A DNA stretch of 64,000 bases from Myxocyprinus asiaticus (taxonomy: Eukaryota; Chordata; Actinopteri; Cypriniformes; Catostomidae), in the NCBI RefSeq assembly GCF_019703515.2, contig NC_059387.1, forward strand, positions 34,070,877-34,134,876, in the 5' to 3' direction. Positions 1 to 10,682 of the stretch are shown piece after piece. The notes below the pieces were generated by a model that was not told the DNA's origin, ran no database searches, and was given only the letters and a program-made list of their open reading frames with translations. The translations under genes were made by a program, and so were the position numbers. The number at the start of each line of letters is the position of its first letter. Position 1 is the stretch's first letter.

Positions 1-361
1 TCCCAATGCGCTCTAAGTCCTCGTGGTGGCGTAGTGACTCGCTTCAATCCGGGTGGCGGAGGACAAATCTCAGTTGCCTCCGCATCTGAGACCGTCAATC
101 TGCGCATTTTATCACGTGGCTTGTTGAGCACGTTACCGCGGAGACGTAGCACGTGTGGAGGCTTCACGCTATTCTCTGCGGCATCCACACACAACTCACC
201 ACACACCCCACTGAGAGTGAGAACCACATTATAGCGACCACGAGGAGGTTACCCCATGTGACTCTACCCTCCCTAGCAACCGGGCCAATTTGGTTGCTTA
301 GGAAGCCTGACTGGATCACTCAGCACACTCTGGATATGAACTCGTGACTCCAGGTGTGGTA
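1..361 (-). mobile_element. tRNA-derived SINE, copy 1 (cut by window edge)
   Basis: The strand shown is the reverse of a SINE that recurs at about 9306, 15270, 37509, 42826, 46933, 61133 and 63308. Read on the - strand, the family starts with a tRNA-like head (A-box-like TAGCTCAGCGAGT, B-box-like GAGTTCGAATCCAGG), followed by a roughly 350-bp body and the tail CCAATTTGGGGAGAAAA. This copy lacks the tail, which lies outside the window, and its head decays near 340-361. The published family name was not identified. Confidence 0.85.
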
Positions 362-1344
362 GTTAGCATCTTTAAAAGTGCAATTAATTTCTTAACGTGT
401 TAACTTTTTTAATGAGGAAAAAATGACTGAGTGCACTTCTAAACAGAACACAGATATATCGGCTGACTTAGCATTTTGTTGGTGGTACTCACTACTTAAT
501 CACCTCTTCAGTGTGTACATTCACATTAATAAAGATTCTGAAACTGAAGTGGTTATGAGCAAATGATGGTATTTTTTGGAGCTGAGCTCTTCCCCTGGGG
601 ATATCACTGCTGTGCAGTGTCTGTGGGCAGAGAGATAAAAGGCACCCACAGATTCAAATGCTAAAAGTGCTTTTTTAGCTCTGATATATTATCTTAGACT
701 GTCACATGGCCATTGGTATGGATTTAGTTAAGGTTATGAGGGTTACTGTTTACTAGTATCCCATAACTGTTATTTGGACCCCAGCAAGGATTTCTACACA
801 ACAGGTAATGAAATATAGCGGTTAAAATGTGTCAACCCTTGTGTTTTTAGTTCCTGATCCTCCTCAATTAAGTGTTGCCTTTTCCCAGTTTTCAAATCAA
901 AGTTGACTTGGCAGACTTCAACATTTCACGTTAACCTGAATTAATGTAACTTATTATTATTGATCTGTTTCATATTGTCTTTGAAGTGGTGAGTGTGGAA
1001 TTGTGTTAAGACACGTTCACCTAATGCTGGATATTCTCTCTCCCATTCTCAGTCTATCAGGTGGTTTCTCGTCTTACAAGCTCAGCAGTGATTCACCTGA
1101 GGGATTTTCAGGACGGTTAAACAACTAGACTGCTACGACAGGATGAATACACATATTTCACAACCATATTTAATCTGCAAATCACTGTCCGTCTGACAGA
1201 GCATTAGGTTTTATGAGCTCCACTACAGGTTTGGTGAACTGTTAATGGATAGTTGACCCATCTTATGAACATTATTTACGTCCACATTTTCATGGAAGGA
1301 ATATAATGTGACTGTATGGAAGCCGGATATACATTGAGTGATAT
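362..1344. other. No gene recognised
   Basis: AT-rich, apparently single-copy sequence with no convincing open frame, splice-bounded exon or transposon end. Confidence 0.5.
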
Positions 1345-3005
1345 AAACTTGCAACTGTGCGATATCAAGTCAAGAAAACCTCACAAATACAACTTTATTT
1401 CTCATAATTTCGACATTACACAGTATCTCACAATTCCGACTTTCTTATATCTCGCAATTTCAACTGTATTTCTCACAATTCTGACTTGATTTCTCACAAC
1501 TGCAAGATATTCACTAAATGGAGTTCATATCTCATGATTACAAGAATAAAGTCACAATTGTGAGAATAAAGTCAAAATTCAGAGATACAAAGACACAATT
1601 ACAAGATATAAACTCGCAATTGCAAGGTTTTATAGACTTTATTTCTTGCAGTTGCATCTTTAATTCTCGCAATTGCAAGATTTACACTAAATTGTGAGTT
1701 TATGTCTTGTAATTACAGAAAACGTCACAATTGCAAGAAATAAAGTCAAAATTGCAAGATATAAAGCCGCAATTATGAGATATACTAGCAAATGCAAGGT
1801 TTTATAGACTTTAATTGTGACACAATTGTGAGTTTTTATAGTGTAATTTCAACTTTATTTCTCGTAATTGCAAGATTTAAACTAAATTGCAAGTTTATAT
1901 CTTATAGTTACAAGAAAAAAGTCATAATTGCAAGGTTTTAGACTTTATATCTCTCAATTGCGACTTTATTTATCACAATTCAGACTTTCTCGCAATTGCA
2001 AGATACACACAAAATTGTGAGTTTATGTTTTGTAGTTACAAGAAAAAGAGTTGCAATTGAGAGAAATAAAGTTGCAAATGCAAGGTTTTACAGACTTTAT
2101 TTTTTGCAATTGTGATTTTATATTTTGTGATTTCAACTTTATTTCTCGCAAATCTGACTATATTTCTCACAATTGCAAGATCTAAAATAAAGTGCGAGTT
2201 AACAGTATATCTCGTAATTACAAGAAAAAAGCAATTGCCAGAAATAGTCATAGATGTGAGATATAAATTTGCTATTACAAGACATAAAGTCACAATTTGC
2301 AAGGTTTTAGACTTTATTTCTCACACTTGCGACTTTGTATATATTGCAATTGTTTCTAACATTTTCGACTTTTTTCTTGCAATTGCAAGATATACACTAA
2401 ATTGCGAGATAAAAAGCCACAATTACGAGATATACTAACAAATTCAAGGGTTTGGAGACTATTTCATGCAACTGTGACTTTCTATCTTGTAATTTCAACT
2501 TTATTTCTCGCAATTGCAAGATTTAAACTAAATTGCGAGTTTATATCTTGTAATTACAAGAAAAAAGTCATAATTGCAAGGTTTTAGACTTCATTTCTCT
2601 CAATTGCAACTTTATCACAATTCAGACTTTCTCGCAATTGCAAGATACACACAAAATTGCGAGTTTGTTTCGTAAATACTAGAAAAAAGTTGCAATTGCA
2701 AGAAATAAAGTCAAAATTGCGATAAAGTCGCAATTATGAGATATAAAGTCACAATTGCTATATTTCTCACAATTTTGATTTTATATCTCGTAATTTTGAC
2801 TTTATATCTCACAATTGCAAGATATAAACTAAATTGCGAGTTTATATTTCATAGTTTCAAGAAAAAAGTCAATTGCAAGAAATACGTAAAGCCGAAGATG
2901 TGAGATAAGAATTTGCAATTAAGACAAAGTCACAACTGCAAGAAATAAAGTCCCAAATTCAAGGTTTTAGACTTTATTTCTCACAATTGCAAGATTTATG
3001 CTAAA
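1345..3005. repeat. Quasi-palindromic CAATTG satellite-like array
   Basis: About 1.6 kb made almost wholly of variants of two mirror motifs, TTTATATCTTGCAATTG and CAATTGCAAGATATAAA, roughly every 20-40 bp. The palindromic core CAATTG lets the two strands look alike. A longer period is superimposed: the block at 1860-2095 recurs at 2508-2710 with few changes, a period near 645 bp. The small open frames here (2036-2302, 2112-2438, 2402-2587) are repeat artefacts. The right edge abuts the LINE relic at about 3006. Confidence 0.85.
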
Positions 3006-3935
3006 TTGTGGTTGACACAGGATACTTGTGAACCCACTGGCTCTCCAGGCCCCGCAAGCTCAACTTGTTCTTCGGGGCGTTTCGAGTCACTGATTCGATC
3101 AGGAACCGCAACAGTGATCTCTGTATCATCTCGAACCGCACTACCATTTACTCTTAGATCTGTATCAGCAGGAGTGTGCTTCGTGTCCTCAACATGATTA
3201 TTAATTACAAGCTCGTTAGCATTTTCTCTGTCTTCAGACAGAGGAGACGCTTCAGCTTGCTGATCAGTTTTATCACCATTGTTTTGTTGTCAGAGTTATT
3301 GTTTATCTGAACCAGACGCGTTTGTTCCACAGAGGGGCCAAGCTCAGTCTCATTGCTTTTAACCTCATCGTTCATTTGACATGATTGTTTTGTGTGACCA
3401 AATTTCCCATTGAGTCTGTGCTGATATAGATTGTATAATCTTTTCCCAGCACTGCAGTTTTCGCTGACGTATTTAAAGATTGAAATTGAGCATTCAAAAT
3501 CATGAAAGTATGGCGTCTAAACGACATTACATGTTTTAGATCTGGATTTTTTAATCCTAAAGGAATCATTTTAATCGGCCCAACTAGTATACCATAGCGA
3601 GCTAGTAAACACTCAAGTGACTCATTAGAAGTGAATGGAGGTACATTCGAAAGGGTAACTTTTATGGAGGGGTTCGATAGTGGTAAAACTGGCAAAAATA
3701 TATCTCCTACAGATAAACCAGATTCAACTAAATGCTGAGCCATGGATACTGCTCTCAGGAAAACTACAATGGCTTTATTCATCCTGGATGCAGACACAAT
3801 ATTTCGAGCACCTACTTCCCTGCCAATCCCATTTAAACAGTCCTCAACTGTTACAGATTCGTCCGATAGACATTTGCACCCATGTCGGGCTGTTAAGTTA
3901 GTAAACCCGTCTGAATCTGTTCCCATTTTCACCAC
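3006..3935 (-). pseudogene. LINE ORF1 (Tx1/L1-type gag-like) relic
   Basis: The 187-residue frame at 3372-3935 resembles the first-ORF protein of Tx1-type L1 LINEs, an RNA-binding chaperone-like protein that coats the element's RNA. Motifs seen are an RRM-like stretch around IKVTLSNVPPFTSNESLE and PLGLKNPDLKHVMSFRR, then an approach to a CCHC zinc knuckle. The first half of the knuckle is missing, but FGHTKQSC (its H and last C) survives one frame over near 3390, so a small deletion has caused a frameshift. An acidic, open linker-like stretch continues to about 3006 (EDTKHTPADTDLRV, then PEEQVELAGPGEP). ORF2 (endonuclease/reverse transcriptase) is absent. The relic ends abruptly at the CAATTG array. 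Family assignment is by remembered motif pattern only. Confidence 0.7.
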
Positions 3936-4420
3936 CTTAAGCTAACCAAATCAGCGACACACAAAGATACCTAATTAAACTTGCACAATATAAACTAATC
4001 TTGAACTCATACTAGGACTGTGTTCCAAATGGCATAAATCACCCTCCAAAAGGGTACATTGAAGGGAGAACAATCATGATAGTTATGCTGTAAGATCGAT
4101 TCAAACTGAATTTCCTGTAAACATGACTTAAAAAGTGAGTTCCAAATTACCCTTATTTTTGAGCCCCACACCTTTTAGCCTTTCAAAGCTCTCAGAGTGG
4201 ATGGCAAAGTCTTCGATGGAACGCACCCTAAATATGGCTACCTGGTAAAACTAATTTTCCAGTCAACATATTGAATTATATCAATGGATGATAATAATAC
4301 AGCCCTAATTTTAACACTGGTCTAATAAACTAACAAGAATAAATATTCAATGCAGTATAAAAGTGACTTTTAATGGAACTACTTTTATGTAGTCAATTTG
4401 TTCAAATTTTTTTATGAGTT
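3936..4420. other. No gene; possible short MITE at about 4013-4245
   Basis: The stretch begins near ACTGTGTTCCAAATGGC and ends near GATGGAACGCACCCTAA, loosely inverted ends of the kind seen in fish Harbinger-type MITEs. No clear target duplication was found. Nothing else is recognisable. Confidence 0.3.
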
Positions 4421-4735
4421 TTAGCAGATTGCACTACAAGAAAATGGGAGGTCAGAAGAGGACGCTACAGCAAATCTATGTTTTTTTTGTTTTTGGCACC
4501 ATTCGGAGTAAATTCTAGAGACTGTTGCGAGTGAAAATCCCAGGAGATCAGCAGTTACAGAAATACACAAACCTGCCCATCTGGCACCAACAATCAAAAT
4601 CACTGAGATCACATTTTTTTCCCCATTCTGATGGTTGATGTGAACATTAACTGAAGCTCCTGACCTGTATATGCATGATTTTATGCACTGCACTGCTGCC
4701 ACATGATTGGCTGATTAGATAATTGCATGGATGAT
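4421..4735 (-). pseudogene. Tc1-like transposase 5' fragment
   Basis: The - strand frame contains GARWAGLCISVTADLLGFS and TVSRIYSEWCQKQK, the N-terminal helix-turn-helix region of a Tc1/mariner transposase, which binds the element's terminal repeats. The 5' untranslated part of the same element lies at 4625-4735. The catalytic DDE domain is absent and the frame runs into unrelated sequence after KKHR. A second copy of the same region starts at 4731 in the opposite direction. Confidence 0.7.
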
Positions 4736-4990
4736 TGTTGGTGCCAGATGGGCTGGTTTGAGTATTTCTGGGATTTTCACACACAACACTCTCTAGAATT
4801 TACCCAGAATGGTGCCAAACGCAAAAAACATCCAGTGAGCGGCAGTTCTGTGGACGGAAACACTTGTTGATGAGAGAGGTCAACAGAGAATGACCAGACT
4901 GGTTTGAACTGGCAAAGTCTACGGTAACTCAGATAACCACTCTGTACAATTGTGGTGAGAAGAATATCATGTCATCTGCTATTCTGAGAT
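4731..4990 (+). pseudogene. Tc1-like transposase 5' fragment, inverted second copy
   Basis: This repeats the coding region seen on the other strand at 4500-4620 (GGTGCCAGATGGGCTGG, then GGGATTTTCACACACAAC) and extends further into the DNA-binding region (nucleotides resembling codons for GRKHLLMREVNRE). It has short deletions relative to the - strand copy and no complete frame. The two fragments meet head to head. Confidence 0.65.
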
Positions 4991-5791
4991 GCGGGTTGGC
5001 GCTATATATCGTTTGGGTTTCCTGATGATTTTTTTAATTTTTTTAACCATAACCAGCTTGTACTGCTCTGTTTAGGCTTTGTGATCAGCAGTGTTTCATG
5101 ACAGGGCTGGTCAATTAATCCTGTGTCGCCACTGTTCTGGTATATTCATAAAGTCACAGACAACAAAGTATTGAGTCTTTAAAGGGTTTAAAGGTTCTAG
5201 GAAAATGGAAACGTCAATATCGAATATATAATGACAATAGATTTGTCCTTTTTTCGTTTTATCTTTAAATTATCCCCTATCGTTCCTGCAATAATACAAG
5301 TCTACCACTAGGGGTCAGCATGCGCCAGTACAGTGCAGTGAGTGAGTTTACAAGCAAGATAGATCTGACATTATGATTAATAAGCAGCTGACATGTGTAA
5401 GGTCGTGTAAACGCCTTAAATAGTGTTTTTATAATATTCCTCTGTCGCATTTAGTGGCCCCAAAAACTTTAAAAAAGTCTAAATGTCATTGCATTAGTTA
5501 ACAAAATATCAAAACAAGTATATGTTCATTTTGCTCAAACACTATATATATATATATATATAATGTGTTTGAATAAAATGAACATTTTTGTTTTATTCTA
5601 TAAACTACTTATTAGGTGATCACCTGAAACAAATCTTATTTAATGAGGAAAAGTATAAAACCACTGCTGTGGTCATCACTATCCTCTTGCAATAGGACCA
5701 GCTGGATGGCAAAAACAATGCTAGTAGTACCTCAAAAAATTACTACTGACCATGCCAAAAGAGTTGAAAAGTTTTCAGTGAGGAAAAGAAG

Positions 5792-5792
<1 letters not shown>
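4991..5792. other. No gene; small hairpin with TA core at 5523-5586
   Basis: About 800 bp without coding signal. At 5523-5586 GTTCATTTTGCTCAAACAC and GTGTTTGAATAAAATGAAC are inverted around a (TA)n run, giving a potential cruciform. The right arm matches the internal sequence of the element at 30763-30912. Confidence 0.5.
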
Positions 5793-5823
<31 letters not shown>

Positions 5824-6172
5824 ATTTAAAAACAACAGAAGTTGACCCAAAATGCTTTACAGATCAAACCAATAAATATACAATGACAGATATATCTATA
5901 TAAACATAATAATAAATAAATATCTTTAAATACAACATCGTGCATTTACCTATTTCATCCTATTCAAGGACCTACTCAAAAGCTAAAGAATAAAAGTACG
6001 TTTTCAAAGAAGATTTAAAAATGGCTAATGAAGAAGCTGACCTCACATGGAATGGGAGACTGTTCCAGACATTTAGACCTACCACAGAAAAGGCACGATC
6101 ACCCTTAGGTCTATAGCGACAGTGAGGAACCCTCAAAAGAAGTTGATCAGAAGAACTGAGCACTCTAGAAAA
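5793..6172 (-). pseudogene. 5'-truncated L2/CR1-type LINE, ORF2 C-terminus
   Basis: The - strand frame 5972-6163 reads RPKGDRAFSVVGLNVWNSLP, then HVRSASSLAIFKSSLKTY, a pattern typical of the extreme C-terminus of L2/CR1-like reverse transcriptase proteins in fish. It is followed by the short 3' UTR ending in the common fish tail AAATAAAGATTGACTTGAC (- strand). This is a normal product of truncated target-primed reverse transcription and is dead. Confidence 0.75.
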
Positions 6173-6203
6173 GAAGGGTTCAATTCTGGCTTTACTGGCA
6201 AAG

Positions 6204-6990
6204 GGATACAGTGAACATCAGGATGCTTCCATCCTTAAAATTTCAAAGACGCCGGTTCATAAGAACAAGGTCAAGCAGCAGACATTGGGGACAACAAAGC
6301 TACAGACCGGCAAAAGGTGAAAACGACAGTCATTCGAATGTCACTCAACAACCGTAGGATGACCTACAAAGTTACCTACAAAAAGAATGTTAAACAGCAG
6401 CTAGGGTGAAGTGTACAGTTCGAAACAGGCCCCTAGGGGCAGGGCTGAAGTCATGCAAAGCTATAAAGAAGCACTTCATCAATGAGAAGCATAGAAGAGC
6501 TAGGCTGAGGTTTGCAAAAGACCATAAGGATTGGATCGTAGAGGAGTAAGGTCATCTTCTCTGATGAGTCCAATTTCAGCTTTGCCCAACACCTGGTCGT
6601 CTAATGCTTAGACGGAGACCTGGAGAGGCCTTCAAGCCACAGTGTCTCGCACCTACTGTGAAATTTGGTGGAGGGTCGGTGATGATCTGGGGGTGCTTCA
6701 GCAAGGCTGGAATCGGGCAGATTCGTCTTTGTGAAGGATGCATGAATCAAGCCACATACAAGGATATCCTGGAAGAAAACTAGCTTCCTTCTGCTCTGAC
6801 AATGTTCCCCAACTCTGAGGAATGTTTTTTCCAGCAGGACAATGCTCCATGCTACACAGCCAGGTCAATCAAGGTGTGGATGGAGGACCACCGGATCGAG
6901 ACCCTGTCATGGCCAGCCCAATCTACAGACATGAACCCCATTGAAAACCTCTGGAATGTGATCAAGAGGAAGAAGCCATCAAAATAAAAA
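6204..6990 (+). pseudogene. Decayed Tc1-like transposase (DD34E)
   Basis: A translated read-through shows an almost complete but multiply broken Tc1/mariner transposase, the cut-and-paste enzyme of the element. The first catalytic Asp lies in FSDES near 6558. The last open piece, 6802-6987, holds QQDNAPCYTARS (second Asp) and DMNPIENLW (Glu), with 34 residues between Asp and Glu as in the Tc1 family. In-frame stops near 6548, 6605 and 6781 and several indels inactivate it. Terminal inverted repeats were not found, and a LINE tail lies just upstream. It belongs to a different Tc1 subfamily from the copy at 10683. Confidence 0.85.
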
Positions 6991-9159
6991 AATAGGTGCT
7001 TGACACCCCTGATCAAAATAGTTCAAAAATCGGTCTGAACGATTAATTGGCAAATTAAAAAAAATACATCATAGTAAATGTTACACCTTACAATTTCTCA
7101 TATTTTTACCTGTCTGCTGCTAGGAGTGATCAGACACATGGCAATTTGAGTGCCCATGAAGCAAAGATGGCAGCATCCATGTGGCATTCTGTCGGGACTG
7201 AATGCACCAGCCGAATAACTGTCATTGAGATTAATGGGAATGCTGACGGATAGCTCTTTCCCGGTAGGTCAACGTTGGAACTTCTACCTTTGCTGCGCCT
7301 GTTTCAAGTCAACATAAAAAGAACGTTTACAACCCATTTTACTTCTGTAATGTGACATATTTTTGAGAGAAACAGGAAGTTCAATGCTAAAAAATATGTT
7401 GTCTATCAGGAATTGATTGGATGTTGAAAGTGTTTCTAAATGAAGGTGGTTGGAAAGGAGGGAGTGAAAAATAAGCGGGATTGGTGACATGAGCCGAAAT
7501 GGAAAGTTGGTTCAGAGACGGAGTGAGTTATTGGGTTAAAGACCTGACACTCTCTTTTTTGTCCAGATATATTAAATTATTCAAAAATCCGTAATCCGTA
7601 AAAACGTAATTCACACAACAATTCACACCTCTTCTATGAACATATTTTTTATTACAGAGTTCAAAGTCATTTTGATAATATTTCTGGGGCTTTACGTCAA
7701 CATGTCATGTGATGTAACCATCCAGACACAGTAAGAAAGAAATACATTCATAAAATTAAAGTCTCACTAAAAGCTGAAATTCTTGATAAAAGTAGGCACG
7801 TGCATAGTGCAGAATAATCTTTTATTATTATTCATTAAAAAAGTAAGCAGTGAAACAATTTAGTTTTAAAATATGATTCATGTCTGCCAACCAAATCAAA
7901 AGTCATGTGATGTAACCAACATGTACCCGCAAGACCGGGTGTGGACAAGGGTGTAGCCCTTACTTTTGGGTGGGCCTCAATAAAAATGGATGGGCCATGT
8001 TTTTTTCCCTAGCAACAGCGAAGCGGCACATTCAAACAGTGCTTTCACACTTTCAGAAATATGAATTTATGCATTATTTTTACTATTTTATAAATATATA
8101 TTTGAAGTCAAAGAATAATCTCTAATATTCTGGGCCCTCCCCGGCCCACCCTTGGATACGCCACTGTGTATGAAGTTTGAAAGAGTCACATTATTTTGAC
8201 ATTTTGGCCTCATAACCAGTACTTTCAACAACTGCATGCAGAATTAATACATTTAATAGAACCCAACACTGTTTATATAGCACACTGATTGTACCGCTGA
8301 CATCATATGTGAGTACTGCACAGCAGGTGATGCCCATGTCCTTGGCACTCTCGCTGTCTGTCACTCTCACACTTTCTCTCCAGTCGGCACCTGATTTCAA
8401 AGGCAGATGTGGTTTTATTCCACACCAAAAACAAGCATGTTAGCCATGTGCTAGCTGTTGACCTCATTCAGAATGGTGTCACATGCCTTGCACAGCTCTA
8501 TCGCAAAAGTCCTATCCACAAAATTCCCATGCCGCTTTGTGGGCGATGTGGGCGGAACTTCCAGTTAGGCGTAAACAATCGTTATGTACTAACGCAGCAT
8601 TAAAAATGACAGAAACTTGAGAACAAATGATCACAGAATTATAGCGAGGCCATATTGTTCTTCCTCACCAATCTGTTAATGATTATGGGTTTCAGGATGA
8701 TCGCAAATAGAAGCATTTTAGTTATTTTGTTGAGTCTTTATCCATCGATTTAGGAACCTGAGCAGACTAACCTGAAAAGCGATGTAGCCTAGGGTTCCTC
8801 AATAGCTGGCCCACGGGCCACATCCGACAAATGTTTGACCTGCGCTAAAGGCCTGTTCACACCAAATCCATGACGATTATGTGAGACAAATGAGACGAAA
8901 GGTCTATATACACACATAGTGCGTAAAAAAGTAGGCGGCGCTTTTGCTGTTCAACAAACATTTATACCATTCTCATAACCACACCTCCAACTGTTAGAGA
9001 TTAATATATTGAATGCTGTTAAAGCATTCATTTACCTAACTGCTTCATTATGTTCTTTAATTATTATGTTCTCTGTTTCATTATGTTCTCTCATTTCCAT
9101 GGTGTTGATGCATTCTGAGGAGTATATAATCTGTGTTTTTATGTGAGTGAGATGAGTAG
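6991..9159. other. No gene recognised; repeat fragment at about 7940-8165
   Basis: No supportable coding sequence. 7940-8165 is flanked by GGGTGGGCCTC and GGCCCACCCTTGGATACGCC, wording common at the ends of fish non-autonomous DNA elements, but no target duplication is visible. TCATGTGATGTAACCA occurs twice, near 7705 and 7904. A GGCCTGTTCACACCAA motif at about 8852 resembles another MITE end. Confidence 0.4.
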
Positions 9160-9304
9160 ACACTGTGTGTCTATCTGTGTATTTGTGCGTTTGAAGTGTT
9201 GTCTTTATTTGGCCAAAGTTTGACACTGGCAACGCCCTCCTTACAGTATCTAATGGCCGTTTGCCCGATCGCTCTACATGAGATAACTATATAAGAGCCA
9301 CTGC
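9160..9304 (+). promoter_or_regulatory. Second copy of the PRY-SPRY gene promoter
   Basis: 145 bp that match 14564-14708 at all but one position (T for C near 9191), including the TATA element TATATAAG. Similarity starts and stops sharply on both sides. Downstream, where the real gene has its 5' UTR and exon 1, this copy runs straight into a SINE. No coding exon follows, so it is probably an orphan promoter duplicate. It could also be a fragment of an unrecognised repeat. Confidence 0.7.
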
Positions 9305-9305
9305 G

Positions 9306-9691
9306 TAAAGACGCTGACTACCACCCCTGAAGTTGCGAGTTCGAATCCAGGGCATGATGAGTGACTCCAGCCAGGTCTCCTAAGCAACCAAATTGGCCTG
9401 GTTGCTAGGGTGGGTAGAGTCACATGGGGTAACATCCTCGTGGTTGCTATAACGTGATGCATGGTGAGTTGTGCGTGGATGCCGTGGAGAATAGCATGAA
9501 GCCTCCACACACGTTACGTCTCCATGGTAACGTGGTCAACAAGCCACATGATAAGATGCACGGATTGACGGTCTCAGATGCGGAGGCAACTGAGATTCAT
9601 CCTCCACCACCCAGATTGAGGCGAGTCACTACACCACCACGAGGACTTAGAGCGCATTGGGAATTGGGCATTCCAAATTGGGGAGAAATAA
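9306..9691 (+). mobile_element. tRNA-derived SINE, copy 2
   Basis: Forward copy of the window's main SINE. It begins at GACGCTGACTACCACC, so the A box is missing, but it retains the B-box-like GAGTTCGAATCCAGG and runs to the tail CCAAATTGGGGAGAAATA. It starts immediately after the orphan promoter copy. The open frames across it are chance. Confidence 0.9.
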
Positions 9692-10682
9692 TAACAATAG
9701 TAATAATAATGTATGTAATTGTAATGTAAACAGAATGTATTATTAAAAGTACTAGTTGTACACATAAATTTAATTGATACTGAATTAATGTCAACACTGT
9801 TTTCCAAATTCCTCTTAAGGGTAGACATGCACATTCTGCAAAGACTTGTGAATTGCAATTCATGTGAAGCATTCACAAAAAAAAAAGATGCTAAATAGAA
9901 ATGAACAAACTCTCAAAATGTCTAATGAACTTTCAGCACATGTACACACACCTGTAAGCCCAGTAGTTCTATCGTTTATATGTAAATCGCTCAGTTTCTG
10001 GACGTCTATCGTAGCCTGACCATAACGGTGGATAATATAAGTAATCCCCTCTGTTGACTTCTTGCACACAAACAAATTATTCCAAGCTTTTTCAAACAGA
10101 TGTTCCTAAGTTAATCCTTCTGTAGGCAGCTGATGGAAGAAGCAGCATCTGGGACTGGAGCGATGTGCTTTGCGAGTGGTTTCTGATCATAACAAAGACA
10201 AAACTTTAGTTTCGCTTGATTATTAGGATAACCAAGGGCGTAGATTTGGCAGTCAGTGCCCCTCAACAAACCTCACAAGCAGAGCAGCCACAGAATGAGA
10301 TCCAGGATGTGTTGACAGCTTGGCGAAGAGGCACAGAATGCAGGGGTCTCCAGATGCAATTTTCATAGTTTCAACTGTTAAACAGCGTTTATGATTTTGA
10401 GATGCTCCAGAAGTGTAATTTAGTTTACCTAACAAAATTAGGTAACTCACAATAAAATCTACTTTTTGCAGTGCATAAAATGTCTTAATAATCTAATCCA
10501 AATACTGTAAATGCAGAAGTATGAAAATAATTTATGTTTGATTTTCATGCATATTTGTAAAGAAGAATGACCAGCTCTACAAATTGGACAACTGAATACC
10601 AAGGTTTTATGTCATATTGAACAAAAGAGATGGCCTTTCCAACAAATAATGATGTGATTTGGGAAAATATAATTACAGTATG
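9692..10682. other. No gene recognised
   Basis: AT-rich intergenic sequence with no supported exon, tandem repeat or transposon end. Short frames at 9860-10075 and 10253-10450 show no known domain. Confidence 0.5.
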
